64,000 bases of DNA from Geomonas edaphica (lineage in GTDB: Bacteria > Desulfobacterota > Desulfuromonadia > Geobacterales > Geobacteraceae). A model generated the notes under the pieces. It worked only from the letters and a program-made list of their open reading frames with translations, was not told where the DNA came from and ran no database searches. The DNA is taken from assembly GCF_004917075.1 (NCBI RefSeq), contig NZ_SSYB01000004.1, forward strand, positions 708,546 through 772,545, written 5' to 3'. The number at the start of each line of letters is the position of its first letter. Positions within the stretch are counted from its first letter, which is position 1. Positions 17,648-25,871 of this stretch are shown here, one piece after another. A program made the position numbers and the translations under genes.

Positions 17648-18051
17648 ACGAGGAGCCCGGTGGGTACCATGCGGACGGAGTACTTCCGGTCCAAATCGAT
17701 GATGAACCAGACGCGTCCGGAATGCTGGACGGTAAGGCGCGCCGCCATGGAGAGCGCTGCCCCCTGCGCCTCGAATTCCCGGTGTACTGCGGGGGGGATC
17801 ACCCCCTGGTCCAGTTCCCCTGCGTGTTCAAGGGGGAGCGAGAACACGTACATGTCGTTGGTTGGGAGGGTCATGCAGACGTTGTTGTAGGCCCTGAAGT
17901 TCTCCATCTGCTGCGGCGTTATGCAGCTTGCCACGATCTGGTCGGGAGACCAGCACTGAGCCCGCTGCGCCTCCGCCTCTCCACCCCCTTCAGAGACGAG
18001 CTTCACATGCATGCTGCCATTGTCTTCCCCCTCCATTTTCTTTTCGGCCAT
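17629..18051 (-). CDS. Candidate substrate protein 1 of the radical SAM maturase
   Basis: A 140-residue protein of no recognised function. It has an acidic N-terminus with SMHVKLVSEGGGEAEAQ, a middle segment with two Cys, and a C-terminal block RVWFIIDLDRKYSVRMV. The first and last blocks align with the next gene upstream (HIRLISEGGG; FWHLQDGTNCYAVRRV), showing duplication. No signal peptide or membrane span is visible. It lies 24 bases before the SPASM enzyme, suggesting a modified protein or peptide precursor. The Gly-rich SEGGG could be a leader or recognition feature. Confidence 0.65.
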   Translation of the reverse strand: MAEKKMEGEDNGSMHVKLVSEGGGEAEAQRAQCWSPDQIVASCITPQQMENFRAYNNVCMTLPTNDMYVFSLPLEHAGELDQGVIPPAVHREFEAQGAALSMAARLTVQHSGRVWFIIDLDRKYSVRMVPTGLLVYSERL

Positions 18052-18140
18052 TGCGCTCTCCTTTCAGGAAATGACATCCGTACGGGACACGCAGCACGCG
18101 CGGGTCCGGTCCGGTAACAAGGTGAGTTCGCATAACAGGT

Positions 18141-18563
18141 TCAACATGATTCGCAAAAGACGGCGATACGTGCCGCGACCCTCCTGACGGCATAGCAATT
18201 CGTTCCGTCCTGGAGATGCCAAAACTTTCCGGCTTCGGAGACGGTGAGGCTAGCCGCGGGACCGAGTTCGACACCGACGAGTTGCAGCCGCTGGCGCAAG
18301 AGTCCGGGCAATGATTTCCGGTCCAGTTCCGTGGAGTGCTCGGCTGGAATGGAACAAAGGGCGTTTCCGGGAGCGACGGTGCTGGTGGTGGGGCGATACA
18401 CCGCGTGCTGGGCCTCAGTGGCACATGGGTGGGTGGCCTGAAGTGAATCGATGCAGACCATCTCGGGGCTGCGGGCCTGCGTTCCACCTCCCTCAGAGAT
18501 AAGCCTTATGTGCGAGGTGCTTCCCGTCTCGTGGTGGTGCAGGTCGTGGAAAGGGTCCCTCAT
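18141..18563 (-). CDS. Candidate substrate protein 2 of the radical SAM maturase
   Basis: A 140-residue paralogue of the downstream gene, sharing the N-terminal HIRLISEGGG block, a middle AEHSTELDRK segment (AEHAGELDQG in the partner) and the C-terminal aromatic/Arg block. It holds five Cys, mostly at different positions from its partner, including one in the C-terminal FCESC. A GGAG site precedes the ATG at 18563. It is first in a three-gene unit with a good promoter at 18702-18729. Function is unknown beyond the inferred link to the maturase. Confidence 0.65.
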   Translation of the reverse strand: MRDPFHDLHHHETGSTSHIRLISEGGGTQARSPEMVCIDSLQATHPCATEAQHAVYRPTTSTVAPGNALCSIPAEHSTELDRKSLPGLLRQRLQLVGVELGPAASLTVSEAGKFWHLQDGTNCYAVRRVAARIAVFCESC

Positions 18564-18701
18564 GTGTGAATCTCCTTGCCTCGGTCCTTTAATTTTGAAT
18601 AGGAGAGAACGATTCTCCGCCCTCTATCGAACAGCTAACACATCGTGGATACGGGGACTTCGAGCCACGCGAAAGATAAGCGGGGGCGAGGTGCCGACTT
18701 C

Positions 18702-18729
18702 ATTATTGCTAGAAATTAAAAAAAGTCAA
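18702..18729 (-). promoter_or_regulatory. Sigma-70-type promoter for the radical SAM unit
   Basis: Read on the minus strand: TTGACT, a 16-base AT-rich spacer, then AATAAT. It lies about 140 bases before the first 140-residue gene. Both hexamers match the consensus at five of six positions. Confidence 0.65.
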
Positions 18730-18780
18730 TCTTATGCGTGGGGCTTTAATTGGATTGGCTAACGTTGGGTGGGTGTGGCG

Positions 18781-18807
18781 AAAAAGGCGGAGGCGGCTGC
18801 CTCCGCC
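18781..18807 (-). terminator. Terminator of the second triheme cytochrome gene
   Basis: On the minus strand GGCGGAGGC pairs with GCCTCCGCC around a short loop and is followed by T5. It lies about 20 bases after the cytochrome stop codon. Confidence 0.9.
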
Positions 18808-18829
18808 GGCAGGTGAGGTGCGGCGGTCA

Positions 18830-19114
18830 CTACTTCTTGTGGCACTCGTTGCATTTGGCGGGGCCTTTACCCTTCTCGGTGTGGCACCCTTTGCAGGTCT
18901 TGTGCGCCCAGTCCTTGCCGAGGTCGGCGATCTTCCCGCCTTTGTCGGTTTCGTGGCAGTTGGTGCACTTCATCTCCGGCATGTCTTTGTGTTGTTTGTG
19001 CGGGAAGGTGACGTTGCCGTTCTTCGCCGGGAGCACGACCACGGCCTCATCGGCGGCATAGGCGAAACCGGCACAGAAAAGGGACAGTACCGCGGCAGCT
19101 ACGACTCTTCTCAT
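18830..19114 (-). CDS. Periplasmic triheme cytochrome c7 (PpcA family), second copy
   Basis: A 94-residue precursor with a signal peptide cleaved after FAYA (about residue 20) and three haem motifs, CTNCH, CKGCH and CNECH. The AKNGNVTFPHKQH and DLGKDWAHKTCKGCH blocks match the copy at 13882 closely. It is a periplasmic electron carrier. GGAG sits before the ATG at 19114. Upstream in-frame ATGs would prepend a tail without signal-peptide character. Confidence 0.93.
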   Translation of the reverse strand: MRRVVAAAVLSLFCAGFAYAADEAVVVLPAKNGNVTFPHKQHKDMPEMKCTNCHETDKGGKIADLGKDWAHKTCKGCHTEKGKGPAKCNECHKK

Positions 19115-19261
19115 GTTCTCTTCTCCTTTATGCATGTAATGAAAAAACACAGACAAGAGGATACCGGTTATGCGAGGCATTGCAACGCGATAGGGATTCT
19201 TAACTTGACAAAGAAGAAGCAGTCATTAGAAAGTGGCGGAGAATCAACGGACTAAGGCCAC

Positions 19262-21670
19262 ATGAAACCTGCAAATGACATCATCAACGTTCCGGTCGGC
19301 TACTTCGCCCTCCCGGTCCCGCGCTCCGGGCACATCGAGCCCCGCTCAGGCTATGACCGTTCCACCGCTGATGGCCGCGAGATCCACCAGCGCGTGCAGA
19401 AAAGGCATGCCGAAGTGGATCCGTCTTACCGCGCGGAGGTGCCTGTGGGGCGCCTGCTCGAACGGGGAGGCTTCCTCTTCCAGATCAACGGGCGCATGGA
19501 CGGCATCTCGGGCAGCGACTACGCCTGCATCGAGGAGATCAAGAGCTGCTTCGCCCTTGGCGAGCTGAAGCGCCGCCTGGCGGGTGACCCCTTCCTGGAG
19601 CCTTACTGCCTGCAGCTTCTCACCTACGGTTACTTCCACTGGCTTGAGCACGGTCGGGCGCCGCGCCTCACCTTCCACCTGGTTTCATCCCGAAACGGCC
19701 ACTCAGCGGACCTTGAGATCAGCCTCGACGTGGAACGCTACGAGATTTGGCTCGAGGCGAGGCTGGAAGAGCTGGTGGCGGAGGCGAGCCGCGCCAAAAA
19801 GCGCAGCGTGCGCAGGCGCGCTACGGCGGCGGATTTCCCCTTCCCCTTCACCAAGCCGCGCAGCGGGCAGGTAGAGCTGATGGCGGAGATCGAGCAGGGG
19901 ATGACCCTTGGCCGGCGCATGCTGATCCAGGCGCCGACCGGGCTAGGCAAGACGGTGGGGGTGCTGCATCCGGTGCTGAAAGAGGGGCTCACGCGGGGCC
20001 AGACGGTGTACTACGTGACCCCGAAGAACAGCCAGCACGAGGTGGCCGAGGATGCCGTGGCGAGGTTTCGCGAGGCGGGGGCGAAGCTTCGTTCCCTCAC
20101 CGTCACTGCCAAGGGGAGGATCTGCTTCCAGAACGAGCCGATCTGCACGCCGGAGTACTGCGACTACGCGAAGGACTACTACGGCAAGCTCGCCCGCCAT
20201 GGCGTCGTGGAGCTTCTGGAGAGGAAGAAGACGCTGAAGGCGAGGACCTTCCGCGAGTTCGGCGAAAAGTACGAGGTCTGCCCCTTCGAGCTGCAGATCG
20301 ACTGCGCGAAGCTCGCCGATGTCGTTATCTGCGACTACAACTACGTCTTCGCGCCCCGCTCGGCGCTGGGGCGGGCGGCGGGGCTTGCCGTGGAGCAAAG
20401 CGGCAAACCGAACCTCGTGATCGACGAGGCCCACAACCTCCCATCGCGTGCCATGGACTACTACTCGCCGAGCCTCTCGAGCCATGTGCTGGAGGGGATG
20501 CGCGAGGAGCTTGCGAACGTGCCGCATCTATTCAGGCGCGAGGCCGCCTCCCTTTTGGACGACTGCGTGGCGGCGGTCCTTTCCTGCCGTGCGGGGAAGG
20601 GGGAGAGCGCCGCGCGGATCGAGCCTCCGATGGCAGCGTTTCTGGAGCTGGACGGCCGGCTGCGCTCCCTTTTGTCGCGTTACCTTGAGGCGGACGTCGA
20701 AATCCGGCAGGAAGACCCGGTGCTGCGTCTTTGCTACTACTGGACCGGTTTCACAGAGATGCTGGAGTTGGCGGTGCGCTCGCAGCGGCAGGAGTTCTTC
20801 ACCTTGTACCAGCCGCTGGGGAGCGGTGGGAGCATCAAGGTCACCTGCTGCGACGCCTCCGACCTCATCGCTGAGCGGTACGCGGAATATCAGCAGGTAG
20901 TCGGCTTTTCGGCAACGCTGAAACCCTTCGAGTACTACGCCCGGCTTTCCGGTCTCGACCCGCAGGAGGTGCACACCGCCGAGTTCCAGAGCCCCTTCCC
21001 GCAAGAGCGGCGCAAACTCCTCATCATCCCCCAGGTGTCGACCAGGTATTCCAAGCGCGAGCGGAACTACGCGAGGATAGCCGATGCGCTCGCCCGCATC
21101 GTGGCGCTGCGCCGTGGCAACTACCTGGCCTTCTTCCCGAGCTTCGTCTTCCTGGAGCGGGTGGCTGAACTCTTCAGGGCGCCGGAGGGTTTTGAGGTGC
21201 TGCAGCAGGAGCGCAACATGAAGGGAGCGCGCACCGCGGAAATGCTCGAACACCTCCGCCAGGGGGGGGCACCGACCGTGGTCTTTGCGGTGCAGGGGGG
21301 ATCGCTTTCGGAAGGGGTCGATTACGCGGGGGAGATGGTGATCGGCGCCTTCGTTATCGGTCCGCCGCTGCCGAACTTCGATCTCGAGCGTGAGGAGATG
21401 CGGGCCTACTACCAGCGCCACTACGGCAAGGGGTTCGAGTACGCCTACACCATACCGGCCATGGCGAAGGCGATCCAGTCGGCGGGAAGGGTGATTCGCT
21501 CGGAAACCGACCGCGGCGTCATCGTCCTGATGGACGATCGCTTCCTGGAGAATGAGTACAGCGCCGCCATGCCTGCCGACTGGTTCGAAGCGCAGGCGAC
21601 GGAGCTCGTTTCAGGAGCCATATTAAAGGATATCGGCGCGTTCTGGGCACAGCCGCAGGAGTGCGAATAA
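19262..21670 (+). CDS. Cas4-like nuclease fused to XPD/DinG-type helicase
   Basis: An 802-residue protein. The N-terminal ~190 residues look like a PD-(D/E)XK (Cas4/RecB-like) domain, with CIEEIKS as the likely E-x-K motif. From about 200 it is a superfamily 2 helicase: Walker A APTGLGKTV, an Fe-S-type cysteine set (C near FQNEPI, then CTPEYC and VCPFE), DEAHN box, GFSATL, and motif VI QSAGRVIR. Such proteins unwind DNA 5'-3' and probably act in repair. It stands alone, with no CRISPR genes nearby. The nuclease assignment is less sure than the helicase. Confidence 0.85.
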   Translation: MKPANDIINVPVGYFALPVPRSGHIEPRSGYDRSTADGREIHQRVQKRHAEVDPSYRAEVPVGRLLERGGFLFQINGRMDGISGSDYACIEEIKSCFALGELKRRLAGDPFLEPYCLQLLTYGYFHWLEHGRAPRLTFHLVSSRNGHSADLEISLDVERYEIWLEARLEELVAEASRAKKRSVRRRATAADFPFPFTKPRSGQVELMAEIEQGMTLGRRMLIQAPTGLGKTVGVLHPVLKEGLTRGQTVYYVTPKNSQHEVAEDAVARFREAGAKLRSLTVTAKGRICFQNEPICTPEYCDYAKDYYGKLARHGVVELLERKKTLKARTFREFGEKYEVCPFELQIDCAKLADVVICDYNYVFAPRSALGRAAGLAVEQSGKPNLVIDEAHNLPSRAMDYYSPSLSSHVLEGMREELANVPHLFRREAASLLDDCVAAVLSCRAGKGESAARIEPPMAAFLELDGRLRSLLSRYLEADVEIRQEDPVLRLCYYWTGFTEMLELAVRSQRQEFFTLYQPLGSGGSIKVTCCDASDLIAERYAEYQQVVGFSATLKPFEYYARLSGLDPQEVHTAEFQSPFPQERRKLLIIPQVSTRYSKRERNYARIADALARIVALRRGNYLAFFPSFVFLERVAELFRAPEGFEVLQQERNMKGARTAEMLEHLRQGGAPTVVFAVQGGSLSEGVDYAGEMVIGAFVIGPPLPNFDLEREEMRAYYQRHYGKGFEYAYTIPAMAKAIQSAGRVIRSETDRGVIVLMDDRFLENEYSAAMPADWFEAQATELVSGAILKDIGAFWAQPQECE

Positions 21671-21744
21671 AAACAGGAATTGTGGGTGCATTCACAACTT
21701 TCCGCTGGTTCTTCATAATTTCGGGACGTCGCTCCAATTTATAT

Positions 21745-21808
21745 ACGAAGCGCTGCAGGTGCCCTAGCGTTCCCCCCTTTGCGAAGGGGGGACAGAGGGG
21801 ATTTAGCC
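21745..21808 (+). repeat. REP-like repeat family B, copy 1
   Basis: Contains ACGAAGCG, GCAGGTGCCC, then the core CGTTCCCCCCTTTGCGAAGG with GGGACAGAGGGGATTTAGCC. The core CCCCCCTTTGCGAAGGGGGG is a hairpin. The same string recurs at 22497-22889, 33932-34262, 49803-50150 and 58669-58762. Confidence 0.85.
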
Positions 21809-21844
21809 GAGCGAGTAAAAGCATCCAGTAGAGCCAGGTGGAAA

Positions 21845-21883
21845 ATAAAAAAGCCGCTCCTCCCGTACAGAGAGAAGCGGCTT
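21845..21883 (-). terminator. Terminator of the rhodanese gene
   Basis: On the minus strand AAGCCGCT pairs with AGCGGCTT across a 15-base loop, followed by a T6-rich tract (the A run at 21845-21852 on the plus strand). It lies about 20 bases after the stop codon. Confidence 0.85.
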
Positions 21884-21904
21884 CGTGATTCGCCATCCTT
21901 TTGT

Positions 21905-22345
21905 TTATTTCCCCTGCACCACCAGTGCCTGGTAAGGCCATCCCTGCATGCCGTCCTCCAGGATGTGCATGCGCGCCTCGGCGATCCCCTTGCTCTTCAG
22001 ATGATCGTAGGTGTTCTTGGCGCCGCCACCACCGCGCGGGCAGATGATCACGATCTCCTCGCGGGTTGCCTTTAACTGGGGAAGTACCCGGTCCAGCTTC
22101 GACTTCTCCTCGGCCGACTTCACCGGGAAAGCGTTGGTCTGCAGCGCACCCTTGAAATGGTGCTGCTGGAACTCCGCCGGTACCTGGATATCGACGATCT
22201 GCACCTTCTTCCCCGTTTCAAGCCACTTCTTGAACTCCTCGGGAGCCACGTACTGGTAGTTGCCACCGAAAAGGGGCGTGGCCAGCGCCGCCGACGCAGC
22301 GAGGATGGTCACCATTGCAAGGACCAGGGCGAAGATTCTCTTCAT
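21905..22345 (-). CDS. Periplasmic rhodanese-like protein
   Basis: A 146-residue precursor with a signal peptide (MKRIFALVLAMVTILAASAALA) and one rhodanese domain. The active-site loop is ICPRGGGGAKNTYDHL, with the catalytic Cys near residue 108. Single-domain rhodaneses move sulfane sulfur or act in redox signalling; the donor is unknown. AGGAG precedes the ATG at 22345. A near-consensus promoter is upstream and a terminator downstream, so it is monocistronic. Confidence 0.88.
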   Translation of the reverse strand: MKRIFALVLAMVTILAASAALATPLFGGNYQYVAPEEFKKWLETGKKVQIVDIQVPAEFQQHHFKGALQTNAFPVKSAEEKSKLDRVLPQLKATREEIVIICPRGGGGAKNTYDHLKSKGIAEARMHILEDGMQGWPYQALVVQGK

Positions 22346-22406
22346 GTTTTGCTTCTCCTGTATGCCGATGATCTGGTCTCGGCTGAGTAAAAAATGCATG
22401 CGCATT

Positions 22407-22435
22407 TGTATATGTGTTGATGGGTGATAAGTCAA
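22407..22435 (-). promoter_or_regulatory. Sigma-70-type promoter for the rhodanese gene
   Basis: On the minus strand TTGACT, 17-base spacer, TATACA. Just downstream (22393-22406) is an overlapping palindromic patch built from ATGCGCAT and ATGCAT that could be an operator. Confidence 0.65.
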
Positions 22436-22496
22436 ACCGATAGTTTCGATACATACTGCAGATGTTATCGGTAATTTGAATGTATCAGAAGCGAGC

Positions 22497-22889
22497 CTTC
22501 ACGTTCCCCCTTTTGCGAAGGTTCTTCAGGAAATTCCGGGGAAGCAGGTATGTGTTGCCTCGAAGCAGTAAGCTGGCCAAACGTTCCCCCCTTTGCGAAG
22601 GGGGGGCAGGGGGGATTTAGCCTTGCCATTACACGCAAGCACCAACTGAGGAGTTTATTGCACACACTGCGGGATCAGACGCCAGATGCCTCCAACTTTG
22701 GTGATTGCAACAATTTTCAACCGGCGATACAGGGAACAGAGGCAAATCCCCCCCCTCCCCCCTTCGCAAAGGGGGGAGCTCTAAGGCCACCGTTCTCAGC
22801 AAGAGAGGATACGGGTTATCTGAAAGGCGTCTTCCCCGGAATTCCCGGATGAACCTTTGCGAAGGCGGGACAGGGGGATTTGCTTTGGG
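22497..22889. repeat. Cluster of family B repeats, both orientations
   Basis: Four copies share this 390-base gap. A partial copy at 22501-22548 carries the alternative tail with AAATTCCGGGGAAGC. A forward core lies at 22581-22624, an inverted core at 22741-22782 and a degraded forward copy at 22831-22889. The forward/inverted pair is about 120 bases apart. Nothing here looks coding. Confidence 0.82.
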
Positions 22890-22911
22890 TACTTTCCGCA
22901 GAGATCCACGC

Positions 22912-22938
22912 AAAAAAAAGCCCCCGGAGTGCGGGGGC
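22912..22938 (-). terminator. Terminator of the pentahaem cytochrome gene
   Basis: On the minus strand GCCCCCG pairs with CGGGGGC around a five-base loop and is followed by T8. It ends about 30 bases after the cytochrome stop. Confidence 0.9.
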
Positions 22939-22967
22939 AAGAGACTTACGGAGAGGTTGATGCGGGA

Positions 22968-24443
22968 TTAGCGTGCGGCCTGACGGGTGGAGAGCGACGC
23001 CTTCTTAAGCGCCATGTCGACGACCGGCAGTGGTGGGACGGCCTTCAGGCCATAAATCTTTTCGAGGTCGATGTCTTTGGGTACCGCCTTCAGCAGCGCC
23101 TCGGCGACCTTCTGGTCCGCCTGCCGGTAGCGCAGTTTCACCTCGACGTTCAACTTCTTCATCCCCTTCAGGACCGGGACGCCGTAGTACACGTCCTTGT
23201 ACCCCCGGGGAGGGATGGTGTCGTGTCGCGAGAACGAGGTCACCACCCATGGATCGATGGCGAAATGGAAGTTGTCCCCCATGCCGTCGGAGTTGAAGAG
23301 CCGGGCATCAGCGGGGAGTGAGCCGTCTGCACCGACCTGTCCGCTGGTAAGGACCGTCTTGCCTGCCTCGTCCTTCGCCACGATCTCAAGCCACATCTGG
23401 CGCACGTTCGTGAGCGAGGTGGGGAGGTTGTGCCCGGCGCGCACGTTCCTCACCCGGACCTGAAGCTCTTTCAGCTCCCCTTTCTGATAGCTCGGGGTGA
23501 TCTCGATGTCGGCGGCAGACTTCAGCCGGTCGACGGCCATCTGGTACTGCTTCATGAAAAGATCGGCCTGCTCCTGGTTGCCCGCCTTCTTCGCGGCACC
23601 GGCGGCGAGATAGCTCAACAGGTAGTTGGCGCCGTTGAAGTAGTGCCGGTACTCCTTGCGGTCGGGCTTGATGAACTGGTCCGCCGCCTTCTTGAAGGAG
23701 GCGGTGTCGACCATGTGGCAGTCCTGGCAGAGGACGTTTTTCTGGGCGTACGGGCCGTGCTTCCACTCAAGGTAGGTCGCCTCGAGCGGGAAGTGCGCGT
23801 CGTAATGGTAGACCTGGTGACAGGATGCACAGAGGTCGGCCTGCAGGTGCAGCGAGCTCTCGGCGCAGTCGTGGAAGCCACCACCGCACTCCTCGCTCGG
23901 CTTGAAGGGGCCGCGCTTGACGAACCTTGGGCCGTCCTTGGTCTCCACGCCGGGGGTGAGGATGAAGGAGCCGTTCTCAGGCTCGTGGGACGGTGTCTGC
24001 CAGTGCGTAACGCCGCTCACCGAGTGGCAGATGTCGCAGGAGACACCGGCCAGCGCCATCTCGCTCAGTCCCGCGTTGCCGGGACCCTTTATCTCGCCGG
24101 TGACCACGCCCGCGGGGGAATGGCACCCCTCGCACTGACGCGAGATCTCGTGACCGACCGCCTTCACCGCCTTGTTAAGTTCCCCCTGGTAGACAGGGTC
24201 CTGGAAGGCGAGCTGGTGCACCGAGGCGCTCCACTCCTTGTACTGTTTCTCATGGCAACCTTGGCAGACGGTCGGCGGGGTGAAATCGAGGGTGGACTTG
24301 TTCCATTTGATGAGCGAGGGGTAGTAGGGGTAGAACTCGCGGTCGACGTCGAAGACTGGCGACGCGGCCATGGCGGAGCCGGCCAGCGTGGCGAACGTAG
24401 CGGCTGCGGCAAGGATCAGTGCTAACTTCCCTTTGAGCTGCAT
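22968..24443 (-). CDS. Pentahaem c-type cytochrome
   Basis: A 491-residue exported protein with a signal peptide ending AGSAMA-A (about 26) and five CxxCH sites: CQGCH, CEGCH, CDICH, CASCH and CQDCH. The order and the later GHNLPTSLTNVRQ segment followed by a beta-rich C-terminal domain match cytochrome c554-like multihaem proteins of Geobacter. It is related in architecture to the selenoprotein at 43018. The likely role is periplasmic electron transfer. A small Cys-rich protein is encoded 41 bases upstream on the same strand. Confidence 0.88.
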   Translation of the reverse strand: MQLKGKLALILAAAATFATLAGSAMAASPVFDVDREFYPYYPSLIKWNKSTLDFTPPTVCQGCHEKQYKEWSASVHQLAFQDPVYQGELNKAVKAVGHEISRQCEGCHSPAGVVTGEIKGPGNAGLSEMALAGVSCDICHSVSGVTHWQTPSHEPENGSFILTPGVETKDGPRFVKRGPFKPSEECGGGFHDCAESSLHLQADLCASCHQVYHYDAHFPLEATYLEWKHGPYAQKNVLCQDCHMVDTASFKKAADQFIKPDRKEYRHYFNGANYLLSYLAAGAAKKAGNQEQADLFMKQYQMAVDRLKSAADIEITPSYQKGELKELQVRVRNVRAGHNLPTSLTNVRQMWLEIVAKDEAGKTVLTSGQVGADGSLPADARLFNSDGMGDNFHFAIDPWVVTSFSRHDTIPPRGYKDVYYGVPVLKGMKKLNVEVKLRYRQADQKVAEALLKAVPKDIDLEKIYGLKAVPPLPVVDMALKKASLSTRQAAR

Positions 24444-24484
24444 GGTGCCTCCAGTGAGTTGCTCATATCAGTGGTGCTGCTTAA

Positions 24485-24748
24485 TCACTCTTCTGTTTCG
24501 TCGGGCGCTTCTTCCTGACACTTCTGTTTCTTGAGCATGCACTGCTTCACCTTCCTGACCGCTTCCTGGTCGTCGGGGTAAAGCGCGAAGGGGACGTTTT
24601 CCCCGCCGCTTTCCTTGTAGATCCTGTACCTGTTGCAGCTTTGGTAGTCTCCAAAGCAGAGCTTGCTCTGGATGTACTCCGCCGCCTTTGGAAGGTCCTT
24701 CATGTTGTCCTTGAAGAACTGACAGCACTCGACGAGTTCACACGCCAT
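24485..24748 (-). CDS. Small Cys-rich conserved hypothetical protein
   Basis: An 87-residue cytosolic protein starting MACELVECCQFFKDNM. Cysteines fall at C3, C8/C9, C31, C38 and C70 and C77. The pattern C-x-LVE-x-C-x-FF then C(F)GD-x-x-x-C-x-R-Y is one I have seen in small Geobacter proteins and may hold a metal or Fe-S site. The ending is strongly charged. It is probably cotranscribed with the downstream cytochrome. No function can be assigned. Confidence 0.7.
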   Translation of the reverse strand: MACELVECCQFFKDNMKDLPKAAEYIQSKLCFGDYQSCNRYRIYKESGGENVPFALYPDDQEAVRKVKQCMLKKQKCQEEAPDETEE

Positions 24749-24834
24749 GACTCACCTCAACGATCAAATATCATCAAATTGCAGGGTAGCAGTATAAATG
24801 GCCCACCCGCCGTACGGTGACGGGGAGTGACCGG

Positions 24835-25086
24835 TCAACCTTTGCCGCGCATCCGGTCGAGCGTAGCCTGGATGGTGGCGGCGCTCACGGAGTCACCGAA
24901 GCATCCCGCCCCGGCGTAGCTGTCAAACGCCTCGATCTGCTCCAGCAGGAGCTCTACCAGCTTCACGTCGCGCCCAGAAGCCGGATGGCTCGCGATCTCC
25001 AGGATCTCTTTCAGAAGCGACGCGGGGAGGTCGGCCTCCTCGTGCTGCCGCCGTGCTGTCTCAGCCAGTTTCTCCAAAAGTTCCAT
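24835..25086 (-). CDS. Small hypothetical protein
   Basis: An 83-residue, mostly helical, acidic protein (MELLEKLAETARRQHEEADL) with no signal peptide or recognised domain. It has a Gly-rich AGAGCFGDS segment near residue 55. I start at the ATG at 25086 because the longer in-frame reading overlaps the DUF134 gene. It is third in a tight minus-strand unit with the DUF134 and Fe-Mo-cofactor-type genes, nine bases after the former. Confidence 0.6.
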   Translation of the reverse strand: MELLEKLAETARRQHEEADLPASLLKEILEIASHPASGRDVKLVELLLEQIEAFDSYAGAGCFGDSVSAATIQATLDRMRGKG

Positions 25087-25094
25087 GCGGCCCT

Positions 25095-25421
25095 CTACGA
25101 AAGTTCTCCGCAGGGGAGGGGGGCCAGCTCTGCGGGGGCGCCGGCGATGGCGAGCGCCTTCTGGTGCACCAGCGCTTCCGCCACCTTGGCGCGCGCCGAG
25201 GCCAGCAGACGCTGCACCGTGCCGCGCGATATCCCCATGCACTCTCCGGCCTCTTCCTGGGTCTTACCCTGCCCGTCGCACAGGTGGAGGGCGTCCAGCT
25301 CGTCGTGGGCGAGCCGCAGCATTTCAAGATCCTTGAGCGGTGTGCCGGCCGGCTTGAAGACCGCGGCGAAACCTGCGCGGTGCGGGCAGATACAGGTTCT
25401 CGGCTTGCGGGGACGCGGCAT
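25095..25421 (-). CDS. DUF134 family protein (HTH)
   Basis: A 108-residue protein beginning MPRPRKPRTCICPHRAGFAAVFKPAG, the start typical of DUF134. It has the family's sigma-like helix-turn-helix (KTQEEAGECMGISRGTVQRLLASARAKVAEAL) near 53-85. The N-terminal Cys pair may bind metal. Such genes commonly neighbour Fe-Mo-cofactor-type proteins, as here, two bases downstream. It may regulate its own operon through the palindrome at 25823. Confidence 0.85.
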   Translation of the reverse strand: MPRPRKPRTCICPHRAGFAAVFKPAGTPLKDLEMLRLAHDELDALHLCDGQGKTQEEAGECMGISRGTVQRLLASARAKVAEALVHQKALAIAGAPAELAPLPCGELS

Positions 25422-25423
25422 GA

Positions 25424-25804
25424 TCAGTGGGAGCAGCCGTGGCTGTGGCCGTGCCCGCCGCAGGTGTGGCCGGGAAGGTACTCCGGCAGCTCGTTCGCCT
25501 TGAAAAGTGCCATGTTTTCAGCCACCGTTCCCGGGCGGGCCTGGAACACGCGCATGCCGGCCGCGTTCAGCTTGTAGAGCGCCCCGCCGCCGATTCCTCC
25601 TACCACGATCGCGTCGACCTCATGCCCGCCAAGCCCGGCAACCGGATTGCAGGCGCCGTGCTGGTGCACGCGGTCGCCGTTGTTGATGGCGGTGCACTCG
25701 TCGGTGTTGCTGTCTACCACGAGAAACCCGGGAGCGGAGCCGAAATGACCGAAAACTGCACTGGAAAGACCTTCGTTACATTCAACTGGGAAACAGATCT
25801 TCAT
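25424..25804 (-). CDS. Dinitrogenase iron-molybdenum cofactor family protein
   Basis: A 126-residue single-domain protein (NifX/NifB C-terminal-like fold). It begins MKICFPVECNEGLSSAVFGHFG and contains VGGIGGGALYKLNAAGMRVF, then a His/Gly/Cys tail CGGHGHSHGCSH that likely binds metal. Despite the name, no nitrogenase genes are near; stand-alone members are thought to handle Fe-S or Mo-type clusters. CGGAGG precedes the ATG at 25804. It is first in a three-gene operon. Confidence 0.87.
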   Translation of the reverse strand: MKICFPVECNEGLSSAVFGHFGSAPGFLVVDSNTDECTAINNGDRVHQHGACNPVAGLGGHEVDAIVVGGIGGGALYKLNAAGMRVFQARPGTVAENMALFKANELPEYLPGHTCGGHGHSHGCSH

Positions 25805-25822
25805 CCTTACCTCCGGGTGATA

Positions 25823-25871
25823 TTGTGTATATGCACACGGCACAACTAACATTCAGAAAACAATATGTCAA
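25823..25871 (-). promoter_or_regulatory. Promoter and candidate operator of the DUF134 operon
   Basis: On the minus strand TTGACA (25871-25866), 17-base spacer, TAGTTG (25848-25843). The imperfect palindrome TGTGCATATACACA then lies between the promoter and the ribosome binding site (about 25825-25838). A leader operator suits autoregulation by the DUF134 protein; this is inference. Confidence 0.5.

Noticed and set aside
25424..25804. Evidence of a nitrogen-fixation cluster from the Fe-Mo-cofactor family name
   Set aside because: No nifH/D/K/E/N/B genes occur in the window; stand-alone members of this family are widespread in non-nif contexts. The nifJ symbol at 34347 refers only to the pyruvate oxidoreductase family.
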